From: Janibacter sp. DB-40
GTDB taxonomy: Bacteria > Actinomycetota > Actinomycetes > Actinomycetales > Dermatophilaceae
Length of the DNA stretch: 64,000 nucleotides
Direction of reading: 5' to 3'
NCBI RefSeq assembly: GCF_029510815.1
Contig: NZ_CP120360.1
Coordinates: forward strand, 2,108,001 to 2,172,000
The notes under the pieces were generated by a model. That model was given only the letters and a program-made list of their open reading frames with translations, was not told the origin of the DNA and searched no databases. The position numbers and the translations under genes were made by a program. Positions 45,814 to 54,861 of the stretch are shown in pieces; the first letter of the stretch is position 1; each line of letters starts with the position of its first letter.

Positions 45814-45845
45814 TATACTGCATACCTTCTTGCACTATTGGCAAG
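45814..45845 (+). promoter_or_regulatory. Promoter and inverted repeat between the fusion gene and XRE-cupin gene
   Basis: A near-consensus -10 TATACT at 45814-45819 (rightward) stands in the 77-bp divergent spacer. The larger symmetric element GTAT-ACTGC-ATAC overlaps it, and CTTGC-ACTATTG-GCAAG (45829-45845) lies just downstream. This would let one regulator repress both directions. No good -35 is seen. Confidence 0.5.
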
Positions 45846-45864
45846 ATCGAACCGAGAGGGCCCC

Positions 45865-46413
45865 ATGAGCGAGATCGAGCAGACCGTCCGCACCCGACTG
45901 CGCGGGCTGCGCACAGCGCAGTCCCTCTCCCTCGACGACCTCGCCGCTCGCTCCCACCTCAGCCCCTCGACGATCAGCCGCATCGAGACGGGTAAGCGGG
46001 CGATCAGCCTCGACGTGCTCCTCCCCCTGGCCCGCGCGTTGCGCACGGACGTGGAGATGCTGCTCGCCGAGGACATCGACGAGGACGTGGTCATCCGCCC
46101 GGCACCGACGCACGAGGACGGTCGCACGACGTGGATGCTCACCAAGGCCACGGGCACGACGGCGGCGATGAAGGTCCGTCTCGAGCCGGCGACGACCAGG
46201 CCGCGGCAGCGCGTCCACCCGGGCCACGACTGGTTCTTCGTCCTCGAGGGACGGATCCAGCTCTTCCTCGGGGAGCGCACCGTCATGGTGGAGACGGGCG
46301 AGGCGGCCGAGTTCGAGACGATGACGCCGCACTCCTTCGCCGCAGTCGGCGGCCCGGCCGAGGTCATCATGATCTTCGACCAGGGCGGGCACCGAGTGCA
46401 CCGCGACGACTAG
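45865..46413 (+). CDS. XRE family regulator with C-terminal cupin
   Basis: 182 residues from ATG 45865, preceded by GAGAGGG. Residues about 10-65 are a helix-turn-helix (LRTAQSLSLDDLAARSHLSPSTISRIETGKRA). Residues about 110-178 are a cupin (HPGHDWFFVLEGRIQLFLGERT, FETMTPHSFAAVGG), the effector-binding half. This architecture is common in regulators of detoxification or amine/sulfur metabolism. It is divergent from the reductase-methyltransferase fusion, and the inverted repeats in between are its likely operator. Confidence 0.92.
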   Translation: MSEIEQTVRTRLRGLRTAQSLSLDDLAARSHLSPSTISRIETGKRAISLDVLLPLARALRTDVEMLLAEDIDEDVVIRPAPTHEDGRTTWMLTKATGTTAAMKVRLEPATTRPRQRVHPGHDWFFVLEGRIQLFLGERTVMVETGEAAEFETMTPHSFAAVGGPAEVIMIFDQGGHRVHRDD

Positions 46414-46472
46414 GGATGCGTCTACGGGTCGAGCATGACGAACCGGAAGACCACACGACCGACCGCAGACCG

Positions 46473-46502
46473 TTGACACGTGACCTTTTGGTCACCTATT
46501 GT
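46473..46502 (+). promoter_or_regulatory. Promoter with embedded ArsR-type operator
   Basis: TTGACA (46473-46478) is a perfect -35. TATTGT (46497-46502) is a fair -10 at 18 bp. Between them lies a perfect palindrome GTGACC-TTTT-GGTCAC (46480-46495), ideally placed for repression. The predicted transcript start falls at about the GTG of the ArsR gene (46510), suggesting a leaderless message. Confidence 0.7.
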
Positions 46503-46509
46503 CGATGTC

Positions 46510-46842
46510 GTGACCGATGACGACCTCGTGTTCAGGGCGCTGGCGGATCCCACCCGCCGGCTGCTGCTGGACGCGCTCTTCGAGCAGGACGGGCGTACCC
46601 AGTCCGAGCTGGAGGAGGTCGTGCGGGAGCACACGGAAATGACGAGGTTCGGGGTGGCCAAGCACCTCCGGCTGCTCGAGGAAGCGAACCTCGTCGTCTC
46701 CCGCAAGCAGGGGCGGAGCAAGCGCCACTTCCTCAACGCCGTCCCCATCCAGGCGATCCACGACCGCTGGATCGACAAGTACACGGCGGTGCGGGCCTCC
46801 GCGCTGCTGGATCTCAAGAGAGCACTGGAGGACGAGTCATGA
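46510..46842 (+). CDS. ArsR family transcriptional regulator
   Basis: 110 residues from GTG 46510; the longer frame from 46480 starts inside the operator and was rejected. Winged helix: LVFRALADPTRRLLLDALFEQDGRTQSELEEVV, TRFGVAKHLRLLEEANLVVSRKQGRSK. No metal-binding ELCVCDL motif, so it belongs to the metal-independent ArsR group that is typically paired with an SRPBCC protein, as here. It overlaps that gene by four bases and probably autorepresses through the palindrome upstream. Confidence 0.93.
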   Translation: MTDDDLVFRALADPTRRLLLDALFEQDGRTQSELEEVVREHTEMTRFGVAKHLRLLEEANLVVSRKQGRSKRHFLNAVPIQAIHDRWIDKYTAVRASALLDLKRALEDES

Positions 46843-47357
46843 GCGAGACGCAGCAGGCGGTGCAGATCCACCGCATCTTCATCAACGCCAGCCCCGAGCA
46901 GGTCTGGGCGGCGATCACCACCCCGGAGTTCAGCCGGCTCTACGGGTACACCGGCGACGTGTCCTACGAGCTGGAGCCGGGCGGGCACTACGAGCACCGG
47001 GCGAGCGAGGAGATGCGCTCCATGGGCATGCCCGAGGTCGTCGTCACCGGTGAGGTCCTCGAGGCCGACCCACCCCGTCGCCTCGTGCAGACCTGGGCCC
47101 CGGTGTGGATCCCGGACGAGGAGCCGGGCACCGTCACCTGGGACATCGAGCCCACGGCGGACGGGGCGACCCGCCTCACGCTGACCCACGACCTCACGGG
47201 CCGGCCGCAGACGGCCGAGCAGGTCGCCGGCAACCCCGACCCGATGGGCGCCGGTGGCGGCGGCTGGCCGTGGGTCCTGTCCGGCATCAAGTCGGTCCTC
47301 GAGACGGGGGCTCCCATGGAGTCGGGCGCGTGGGAGCGCCAGGCCTCCGCCTCCTGA
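46839..47357 (+). CDS. SRPBCC/AHSA1 domain protein
   Basis: 172 residues from ATG 46839. AHSA1-like START-fold: IHRIFINASPEQVWAAITTPEFSRLYGY at the N terminus, PPRRLVQTWAP in the middle, TRLTLTHDLTG and a C-terminal helix (GWPWVLSGIKSVLETG). The fold binds hydrophobic ligands. With its ArsR partner it forms a widespread two-gene module whose physiological role is usually unknown. It ends 5 bp before a strong shared terminator. Confidence 0.92.
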   Translation: MSETQQAVQIHRIFINASPEQVWAAITTPEFSRLYGYTGDVSYELEPGGHYEHRASEEMRSMGMPEVVVTGEVLEADPPRRLVQTWAPVWIPDEEPGTVTWDIEPTADGATRLTLTHDLTGRPQTAEQVAGNPDPMGAGGGGWPWVLSGIKSVLETGAPMESGAWERQASAS

Positions 47358-47361
47358 CCGC

Positions 47362-47397
47362 AGCGCGAAGGGGGCCGGTCCCGGCCCCCTTCGCGCT
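47362..47397. terminator. Bidirectional terminator between SRPBCC and cupin genes
   Basis: Perfect 17-bp inverted repeat: 47362-47378 and 47381-47397, with two unpaired bases at the centre (so the real loop is larger). It fills the gap between convergent stops; the right arm touches the cupin stop codon. Confidence 0.9.
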
Positions 47398-47780
47398 CAG
47401 GCGAGCCCCATGACCCCCTTCATGTGGTCGATCACCTCGGCGTGCAGCTCGGCCGGGCTGAAGAGGATGACCTCCGCGTCGCTGAGCACCCGCACGCTGT
47501 GCCCACCGGGCCAGTGGAAGGCGTCACCGGCGGAGCACCGCTCCGACCCACCCTTGGCATAGCTGACCTCGACCTCGCCGGCGAGGACGTAGCCCCAGTG
47601 CGGCGCGTAGCACATGTCGTTGTGGAGGCCCTTGAGAAGCGGCGCGATGTCGGTCCCGGCGGCGAGCGAGAAGTACTCCGCTGCCATGGTGCCCGAGGCC
47701 GCACCGAAGTCCTGCTGATGGCGTGCCACCGCACCGGGTGCGTCGATGCGGACGGGGATCTTGTCCTTGAGGATGTGCAT
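47397..47780 (-). CDS. Small cupin domain protein
   Basis: 127 residues from ATG 47780, with AGGAG nine bases upstream; ATG 47789 would sit directly on that site, and the longer frame to 47924 is unlikely. Cupin motifs: APHWGYVLAGEVEVSYAKGG (metal-binding His and Glu region) and GDAFHWPGGHSVRVLSDAEVILFSP. Single-domain cupin of unknown ligand. The gene is divergent from the TPR protein; the spacer holds TGTCACA-type repeats. Confidence 0.85.
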   Translation of the reverse strand: MHILKDKIPVRIDAPGAVARHQQDFGAASGTMAAEYFSLAAGTDIAPLLKGLHNDMCYAPHWGYVLAGEVEVSYAKGGSERCSAGDAFHWPGGHSVRVLSDAEVILFSPAELHAEVIDHMKGVMGLA

Positions 47781-47840
47781 GATCGTCATCTCCTGTGCGC
47801 CTCGCCCTGGCAAGGCCGTGTGTCTTGGCACCTGATGGGC

Positions 47841-47867
47841 GTGACACGGCGCTGTCACACTGTGACA
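47841..47867. promoter_or_regulatory. TGTCACA repeat cluster in the cupin-TPR spacer
   Basis: Perfect palindrome TGTCACA-C-TGTGACA (47853-47867) plus a third half-site GTGACA at 47841-47846 that pairs symmetrically with TGTCAC at 47853-47858. Three half-sites in 27 bp between divergent genes look like an operator array. The binder is unknown. Confidence 0.5.
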
Positions 47868-47895
47868 AGGCGGTGCGTGGCTCCTGGGAGGGGAC

Positions 47896-49973
47896 ATGGC
47901 GCAAGAGTGGTCCGACGTCAGCACGGCCCTCGCCCACGGCGAGTGGGCCCGGGCACTGACGCTGCTGGACGCCGCGACGGGACCGGAGGGTCAGGTCGCC
48001 CTGGAGCTGCGGGCGCAGGCGGCCTACGGGGCGGGTGACCTCGAGGGGTGCGTCGGCGCCTGGGAGCGTCTCTACGCCGTGCGGCTCGAGTGCGCTGACC
48101 CCGCCGGTGCAGCCGCTGCCGCCGCCAGCGCGGCCCTCTTCCTGCTCATCGACACCGGCCTGATGGCTCCGGTCCGCGGGTGGGTGGCCCGCGCGGGCCG
48201 TGCCCTCGAGGGCGTCGACGAGCCGACCGGGGCCGGCGCGATGATGGCCGCGGTGCTCACCTACGAGCGCTTCCTGTCCGGGGACGTCGACGCCGCCGCC
48301 CGCCACGCCCGGGTGGCCGTCGCCGTGGGATCCGAGCTCGGCCTCTCGCTGCCGGTCGCCTTCGGGCGCCTGGCCCAGGCGCGCCTGACCATCCTCGACG
48401 GCGAGGTCGAGCAGGGCCTGGCGCTCCTGGACGAGGTGGGGTCGACACTGATGTCCGGGGAGCTCGAGGACCTCGCCTCCGGGATGCTGATGTGCGAGGT
48501 GATCTGCGCCGCCCAGGGGGTCGGCGACCACGAGCGGGCCCGCGAGTGGACCGTGGTGATGGACGAGTGGCGTGGCGAGCGCGGCTTCGGCACGATCCAC
48601 GGCCGCTGCCGGTTGCACAAGGCCGAGCTGCTGCGTCAGTCGGGGCCCGGGAGTGCGGCCGAGGCAGAGGCCCTGGCAGCGTGTGCGGAGCTGCGTCCGT
48701 GGATGCGCCGCGAGTTCGGCTGGCCGCTGACCGAGCTGGGGACCATCCGACTGCGCCGCGGTGACGTCAGCGGGGCGATGGAGGCGTTCGACGCCGCGGA
48801 GCACCACGGGTGGGCACCGCAGCCGGGCGCGGCCCTCCTGGCGCTCGCCTGCGGGGACGCGGACGCGGCGGCACGGGAGATCGCCGCGGCCCTCGCCGAG
48901 CCGGCCCACGTCCCCTCGAAGGAGCAACCCCCTTCGGCGAGCTGCGGCTGGCTCCCCTGCTGGAGGCGCAGGCGGAGATCGCCGCGGTGCGCGGGGACAC
49001 CACGACGGCGGTTGCCGCATCCCGGCACTTCGCCGAGACGGCCCGACGGTTCCCGAGCCCCGGCCGCGAGGCGGCCCTCGCGCTCACCGAGGCCCGGGTC
49101 GAGCTCGCCACGGGACACCCTGGCCGGGCACGGGAACGGGCGAGGCACGCGGCCGAGCTCTTCGACCGGATCGAGGAGGCCTTCCAGTCCAGCTGCGCGA
49201 GGGGCGTCCTGGGACAGGCGCTCGCACAGCTCGGCGACGAGGACGGCGCAGCGCGGTCGTGGGCCACGGCGTCCTCGGGCTTCGCGCGATTCGGGCCCTC
49301 GTACTGGGCACGCTCGCTGACGCGACCGGTCGCCCTCCGCGACGTGCCGCTCACCTCGCCCACCCGGCCGGCCCTCGGCGGGACCTTCACCGCGACCGGT
49401 GGACGGCGGACCGTCGGGTTCCTCGGCCGTGAGGTCGTCGTCCGCGACCTCACGGGGCACCGCGCCCTCGCCCGCCTGCTCGAGGCACCGGGGACGCACA
49501 TCCCGGCCATCGACCTCGTCGAGGCTGGCCCCGGCCAGCCCCGCTCCCTCGACCACCGCGAGCTGCCGACCCGCCACGGCCCGGATGCGGGCCTGCCCGT
49601 CCTCGACGACCGCGCGCGGGCCGCCTACCGGCGACGTCTGGGCGAGATCGAGGCCGACATCGCCGACGCGGACGTCCGTGGAGATGCCGTCCGCTCCGAG
49701 CAGGCGCACGCGGATCGTGAGTACCTGGTCGCGGAGCTGGCCCGGGCCACCGGACTGGGTGGCCGTGAGCGCACCACCGGAGGCTCGACCGAGCGGGCCC
49801 GGACCAGTGTCACGCGGGCGATCCGGTATGCCATCACGACACTCGTGGAGCACCATCCCGAGGCGGCCGCGCACCTGCGCGCCCGCATCCGTACGGGCAC
49901 CCACTGCTGGTACGAGCCCGACCCGGCGGCACCGGTGGACTGGGTGACGAGGGAGCTCAGAGCAGGGCGATGA
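47896..49973 (+). CDS. TPR-like regulatory protein, one apparent frameshift
   Basis: About 692 residues after repair, ATG 47896 after GGGAGGGG. The first 340 residues are alpha-helical repeats (ALAHGEWARALTLLD, GDLEGCVGAWERLYAVR). Frame is lost in C run 48928-48932; one added C gives EQPPFGELRLAPLLEAQ. The C-terminal 200 residues contain a tail I associate with actinobacterial signalling ATPases and cyclases (ATGLGGRERTTGG, TRAIRYAITTLVEHHP, RTGTHCWYEPDP), though no ATPase is seen here. Function unknown, probably regulatory. Its 3' end overlaps lrgB on the other strand by 17 bp. Confidence 0.7.
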
Positions 49974-50661
49974 CCAGGGGGACGAGCAGGCTGGTCAGCA
50001 AGGCGGTCAGCCCCATCGACAGCCCGGCGAAGGCGCCCTCCGTGGGGTGGTCGTGCAGGGCGCGCGAGGTGCCGACCCCGTGCGACACGGCCCCCAGCGC
50101 CAGTCCCCGCGTGCGGTGGTCCCGGATGCGCAGCCGGTCGAGCAGGCCGGGCCCCAGGACGGCACCGAGCAGCCCGGCGAGCATCGTGAAGACCGCGACG
50201 AGCGCCGGCACGCCGCCGATCTGCTCGGCGATCCCGATCGCCACCGGTGTCGTCGCCGACTTGGGGGCCACGGTGAGCTCGAGCGCCCGGTCCCCGCCCA
50301 GCGCCCGGACCATCAGCACCGCGGAGCCGATGGACACCACGGTGCCCACCGGCAGTGCCACCAGGAGGGGCACGAACATCTCCTTGAGGTGGTGCGCCTG
50401 GCGGTGGAGCGGGACCGCCAGCGCCACCGTGGCCGGCCCGAGCAGCACGTGGATGAGCAGCCCGCCCTCCATGTACGTCCCGTAGTCGATGTCGACGGCG
50501 GCGACCAGGGCCATGACGAGGCCGGCGGCGATGAAGACCGGCTGGGCCAGGGGGTGACCGCCCGTGCGGTCCCGCAACCACACCCCGACCCGGTAGGCGA
50601 GCAGCGTGACGACGATCCACGTCAGCGGCGACGTCCGCAGGTACTCCAGGGCGGCGCTCAC
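49957..50661 (-). CDS. lrgB: LrgB family membrane protein
   Basis: 234 residues from GTG 50661, overlapping the LrgA-like gene (GTGA). LrgB signatures: HVLLGPATVALAVPLHRQ, APKSATTPVAIGIAEQIGG and SHGVGTSRAL. About seven membrane helices. With LrgA-like proteins it forms the holin-like/murein-hydrolase-modulating or pyruvate/glycolate transporter pair, depending on the organism; which applies here cannot be told. Confidence 0.93.
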   Translation of the reverse strand: MSAALEYLRTSPLTWIVVTLLAYRVGVWLRDRTGGHPLAQPVFIAAGLVMALVAAVDIDYGTYMEGGLLIHVLLGPATVALAVPLHRQAHHLKEMFVPLLVALPVGTVVSIGSAVLMVRALGGDRALELTVAPKSATTPVAIGIAEQIGGVPALVAVFTMLAGLLGAVLGPGLLDRLRIRDHRTRGLALGAVSHGVGTSRALHDHPTEGAFAGLSMGLTALLTSLLVPLVIALL

Positions 50662-51035
50662 GAGGCCTCCCCGGGCGTTGCCCCACCGGTGACGCCGCGC
50701 CGGCGCACGAGCAGCGTCGCGAGGCCGGCCACGGTCACCAGCCCGGCCGCCCAGGAGAGGACCAGTCCGCCGGTGACCGGCACCCACTGCTCCCGGATGG
50801 CCGCCGCGTGCACCATGATCCCGACCGTCACCGGGACGAAGAGCAGCTGCAGGTGGCGCAGCAGGCCGTCGGCCACGCGCAGGGTCCCCGACCCCGGGCC
50901 CGGGCGGCGCACCGACAGCACGCCGAAGAGCAGCACCATGCCCAGCACCGGACCGGGGACGGGCAGGCCGAGCCAGCGCACCACCACCTCGCCCACGAGC
51001 TGGCAGCCGAGCAACCACAGCGCGCCGTTGATCAT
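50658..51035 (-). CDS. lrgA: LrgA/CidA family membrane protein
   Basis: 125 residues, ATG 51035. Four helices with LVGEVVVRWLGLPVPGPVLGMVLLF and LLFVPVTVGIMVH, the conserved core of CidA/LrgA proteins. Encoded directly before lrgB and translationally coupled. The gene starts 31 bp downstream of the ileS stop, so the pair could also be read from the ileS transcript. Confidence 0.92.
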   Translation of the reverse strand: MINGALWLLGCQLVGEVVVRWLGLPVPGPVLGMVLLFGVLSVRRPGPGSGTLRVADGLLRHLQLLFVPVTVGIMVHAAAIREQWVPVTGGLVLSWAAGLVTVAGLATLLVRRRGVTGGATPGEAS

Positions 51036-51066
51036 CCGGCCATCGTCACACGTCGTCCCCGGCGCC

Positions 51067-54000
51067 TCAGAGCCTGCTCACCTTGATCCGCACCCGCTCG
51101 CTGCCGGACAGATCGGCCTCGGCGACACCGTCGCCCAGGGGCAGCGCCTCGAGGGTCGGCGCGGAGCCGAACTGGCTCGCGAGCGTCTCCTCGACGACGA
51201 GGTTCTGGTGGGTGGCGACCGCCTCCCAGACCGGCTGGCTGCCGGTGATGGTCAGGCTGATCCGGTCCGAGACCTCCAACCCGGCGTCGCGGCGGGCCTG
51301 CTGGACCGCGCGGATGACGTCGCGGGCCAGGCCCTCGGCGGCCAGCTCCTCGGTGACCTCGGTGTCGAGGACGATGAAACCGCCCACGGAGCCGGGGAGC
51401 ATCGCGGTGGCGCGCTGGCTCCCTTCGTCATCGGCCGCGACGGTCTCGAGCGTGTACTCGCCCTCGACCAGCTCGATCCCGCCGGAGGTGACGGTGCCGT
51501 CCTCGGCCACCGACCAGTCACCCGACTTCGAGCCCTTGATTGCCATCTGGACCTGCTTGCCCAGGCGCGGGCCGGCGGCACGCGCGTTCACGGCCAGCTT
51601 CCGGCTCACGCCGAACTGCTCGGCGGCCGGGTCGGCGATGTCGAGCAGGCTCACCTGACGGACGTTGACCTCGTCGGCGATGATCGCGCCGAAGTCGGCG
51701 AGCACCGCGGCGTCCGGGACGACGACGGTGAGGTCGCGCAGGGGCAGGCGGTTGCGCAGCTTGTTGGACTTGCGCAGCGCGCTGGCCGAGGAGCAGACCG
51801 CCCGGGCGGTGTCCATCGCCACGACGAGGTCGTGGTCGGCCGGCAGCAGGTCGGCGTCCGGCCAGTCGGCCAGGTGGACCGAGCGCCCCCGTCAGGCCGC
51901 GCCAGATCTCCTCGGCCGTCAGCGGGAGAAGGGGGGCGGCCACCCGGGTGAGGACCTCGAGGGCGGTGTAGAGGGTGTCGCAGGCGCGCTGCGCGTCGGT
52001 CAGGGCGCTCTCACCTGCCTCCCCGGTGGCCCAGAACCGCTCGCGGCTGCGCCGGATGTACCAGTTGGTCAGCACGTCGGTGAAGGAACGGGTCGTGTCG
52101 CAGGCACCGGCGATGTCGTAGTCGTCCAGGCGCGTGGTCGTCTCCTGGACGAACTCGCGCAGCTTGGCCAGCAGGTAGCGGTCCAGCGGGTCGGTGGAGT
52201 CGGTCGACCACCTCGCCTCGTAGCCGGATCCCCCAGAACCGCCCAGGGCGTTGGCGTAGAGGGAGAAGAACGAGTAGCTGTTCCACAGCGGGATGAGGAC
52301 CTGGCGCACGCCCTCGCGGATCCCCTGCTCGGTGACGACGAGGTTGCCGCCGCGCAGGATCGGGCTGGACATGAGGAACCAGCGCATGGCGTCGGCGCCG
52401 TCGCGGTCGAAGACCTCGGAGACGTCCGGGTAGTTGCGCAGCGACTTCGACATCTTCTGCCCGTCGTTGCCCAGGACGATCCCGTGGCTGATGCACGAGG
52501 AGAAGGCCGGGCGGTCGAAGAGCGCGGTCGCCAGCACGTGCAGGGTGTAGAACCAGCCCCGCGTCTGGCCGATGTACTCCACGATGAAGTCGCCCGGGAA
52601 GTGGTGCTCGAACCACTCGGCGTTCTCGAACGGGTAGTGCACCTGCGCGTAGCTCATCGACCCGGAGTCGAACCACACGTCGAGCACGTCCTCGACGCGG
52701 CGCATCGTGCTCCGGCCGCTCGGGTCGTCCGGGTTGGGACGGGTCAGGTCGTCGACGAAGGGGCGGTGCAGGTCCGGCCGGCCGTCCGCGTCGACCGGCA
52801 GGCGACCGAAGTCGCGCTCGATCTCGTCGAAGGAGCCGTAGACGTCGATCCGCGGGAAGGCCGGGTCGTCGGACTTCCACACCGGGACGGGGCTGCCCCA
52901 GAAGCGGTTGCGGGTGATCGACCAGTCGCGGGCGTTCTCCAGCCACCTGCCGAACTGGCCGTGCTTGACGTGCTCGGGCGTCCAGGTGATCTGCTCGTTG
53001 TTGGCGAGCATCCGGTCCTTGATCGCCGTGACCTCGACGAACCAGGACTCGACACCCTTGTAGATCAGTGGCTGGCGGCAGCGCCAGCAGTGCGGGTAGG
53101 AGTGCTCGTAGGACTCGCGGCGCAGGAGGATGGTCCCGGGGGTGACCGAGTCGGTCTGCTCCCCGCGGGTGGTGGCCTTGAGCGCGTCGATGATCGGGCC
53201 GTTGGCGTCGAAGACGAGCAGACCGGCGTAGTCGGTGACGGGCGCGGTGAAGGTCCCGTCCTTGGCCACCGGCATGACCGCCTCGATGCCCTCGCGGTCG
53301 GTGACCTCCTTGTCGACCTCACCGAAGGCACCGGCGGTGTGCACCAGGCCGGAACCGTCGGTGGTCGTCACGGCATCGTCGGCGGCGACGACGCGGAAGG
53401 CGTTCTCGTGGCCGGCGTAGTACGACATCGGCGGCGTGTAGGTGCGTCCGACGAGCTGGGCACCGGTGTAGCGGCCGAGGACCCTCGGCTCGTCACCGAG
53501 CTCGCGGGCGTAGGCACCCAGCCGGGCCTCGGCGAGCAGGTAGCGCGCGGACTCGCCCTCGACGCCCGGCACCGGCGCCTCGACGACGACGTAGTCGATC
53601 TCGGAGCCGACCATGACGGCCAGGTGGCTCGGCAGGGTCCACGGGGTCGTCGTCCACACGAGGAGGTGGGCACCGTCGAGCACCGGGTCCTCGCCGGTCG
53701 TGTCCATCCGCAGGCCGACGGTGACCGAGGGGTCCTGGCGCTGCTGGTAGACCTCGTCGTCCATGCGCAGCTCGTGGTTGGACAGCGGGGTCTCGTCCTG
53801 CCAGCAGTACGGCAGCACGCGGAAGCCCTCGTAGACCAGACCCTTGTCGTACATCGACTTGAAGGCCCAGATGACCGACTCCATGAAGCCGGGGTTGAGC
53901 GTGCGGTAGTCGTTGTCGAAGTCGACCCAGCGCGCCTGCCTGGTGACGTAGTCGCGCCACTCCCCCGTGTACTTCAGCACCGACTCGCGGCAGGCCTCGT

Positions 54001-54388
54001 TGAACTTCTCGATACCGAGCTCGCGGATCTCGTCCGTGGTCTTCAGGCCGAGCTGGCGCATCGCCTCGAGCTCGGCCGGCAGCCCGTGGGTGTCCCACCC
54101 GAAGCGGCGCTCGACCCGCTTGCCGCGCATCGTCTGGTAGCGCGGGATGACGTCCTTGACGTAGCCGGTGAGCAGGTGACCGTAGTGCGGCAGGCCGTTG
54201 GCGAAGGGGGGTCCGTCGTAGAAGACGAACTCGTTCGCCCCGTCCGTGCCGGGGTCACGCTGGTCGATCGAGGCCTGGAAGGTGCCGTCGGCCTCCCAGT
54301 AGCGCAGCACGTGCTGCTCGATGTCCGGGAAGGACGGGGAAGAGGCGACGGTGGTCGCGTCGGTGGTGGAGACCCTGGGGTAGGTCAT
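51067..54388 (-). CDS. ileS: Isoleucyl-tRNA synthetase, one apparent frameshift
   Basis: About 1107 residues after repair. ATG 54388 has GGAG eight bases upstream and gives the usual N terminus. Rossmann motifs [10 protein letters not shown] (HIGH class) and [11 protein letters not shown] (KMSKS), the editing domain with [12 protein letters not shown] and GTGLVH-like [12 protein letters not shown], and the anticodon-binding domain. The frame breaks in C run 51886-51890. Two added bases give [14 protein letters not shown], the family consensus, so the break is almost surely a homopolymer undercall in an essential gene. Controlled by the T-box leader upstream. Confidence 0.92.
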
Positions 54389-54621
54389 CGCGGCGGCTCC
54401 GGGGTGGTCGGCGTGGTCAGCTCCTGCCACGAGGACGATGACGTTGCCTCAGCACACGCACCGCGGTACCACCCCGCTTGCCCCGCCCCCTTCGGACGAA
54501 GGGAGGAGACCGCTCTTGGTCGATCGGTCGTGACGTGACCACCCGTCCGGGTCTAGTGAAGTGCCGCCGGCACTCGTTCTTCCGGAAGGCTCGCCGCTGA
54601 TGACGGCTCGAACGCCTGTGG
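54389..54621 (-). promoter_or_regulatory. T-box riboswitch leader of ileS
   Basis: The invariant T-box GGGTGGTACCGCGG reads on the minus strand over about 54461-54475. Near the 5' end, a small stem GCCG/CGGC displays UCAUCAG, with AUC (Ile) as specifier at 54599-54601, matching the very short stem I of actinobacterial ileS T-boxes. ACCCGGACGGGT further on is a second stem. No terminator precedes the ATG and the Shine-Dalgarno lies downstream, so control is probably translational: uncharged tRNA-Ile frees the ribosome site. A -10 TACACT at 54628-54633 suits the promoter. Confidence 0.88.
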
Positions 54622-54655
54622 TCACCCAGTGTAGGGCAGCGGGTAGCATGGCCAC

Positions 54656-54850
54656 AGCACTGCCGAGAGGCAGACGCGACCCGTTGGGGGAAGCCGGTGC
54701 GAATCCGGCGCTGTCCCGCAACCGTGAAGCCGCTCGTCGGCCAGCCGGAACACCCACGGATCGCGAGGCTCCGCCACACCCGTCGAGGACAACGGGTCGA
54801 GCCCCAGACGCGCACAGCGCCCGGGTCACGACCAGTCGGTCCCAGCTCGA
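54656..54850 (+). promoter_or_regulatory. Cobalamin riboswitch
   Basis: Conserved core GGGAAGCCGGTGCGAATCCG (54688-54707) then CTGTCCCGCAACCGTGAAG, followed by a B12-box variant GCCAGCCGGAACACCC at about 54740-54755. A closing stem GACCCGTTG (54678-54686) and CAACGGGTC (54790-54798) is perfect. TAGCAT at 54644-54649 is a possible -10. The ribosome site AAAGG lies at about 54850, so translational repression by adenosylcobalamin is likely. It heads the operon 54862-60746 and so assigns that operon to cobalamin. The region 54389-54861 contains no gene other than these two leaders. Confidence 0.93.
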
Positions 54851-54861
54851 AAGGTCGCACC

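Noticed and set aside
46480..46509. Upstream GTG start of the ArsR gene
   Set aside because: It would place the first codons inside the promoter palindrome; GTG 46510 starts the conserved N terminus.
51067..51822. A separate gene downstream of ileS
   Set aside because: It is the C-terminal part of IleS in another frame; lengthening the run at 51886-51890 joins it with a family-consensus junction.
54697..54861. Upstream extension of the first B12-operon protein
   Set aside because: These codons lie within the riboswitch core; the signal peptide starts at ATG 54862 with its own ribosome-binding site.
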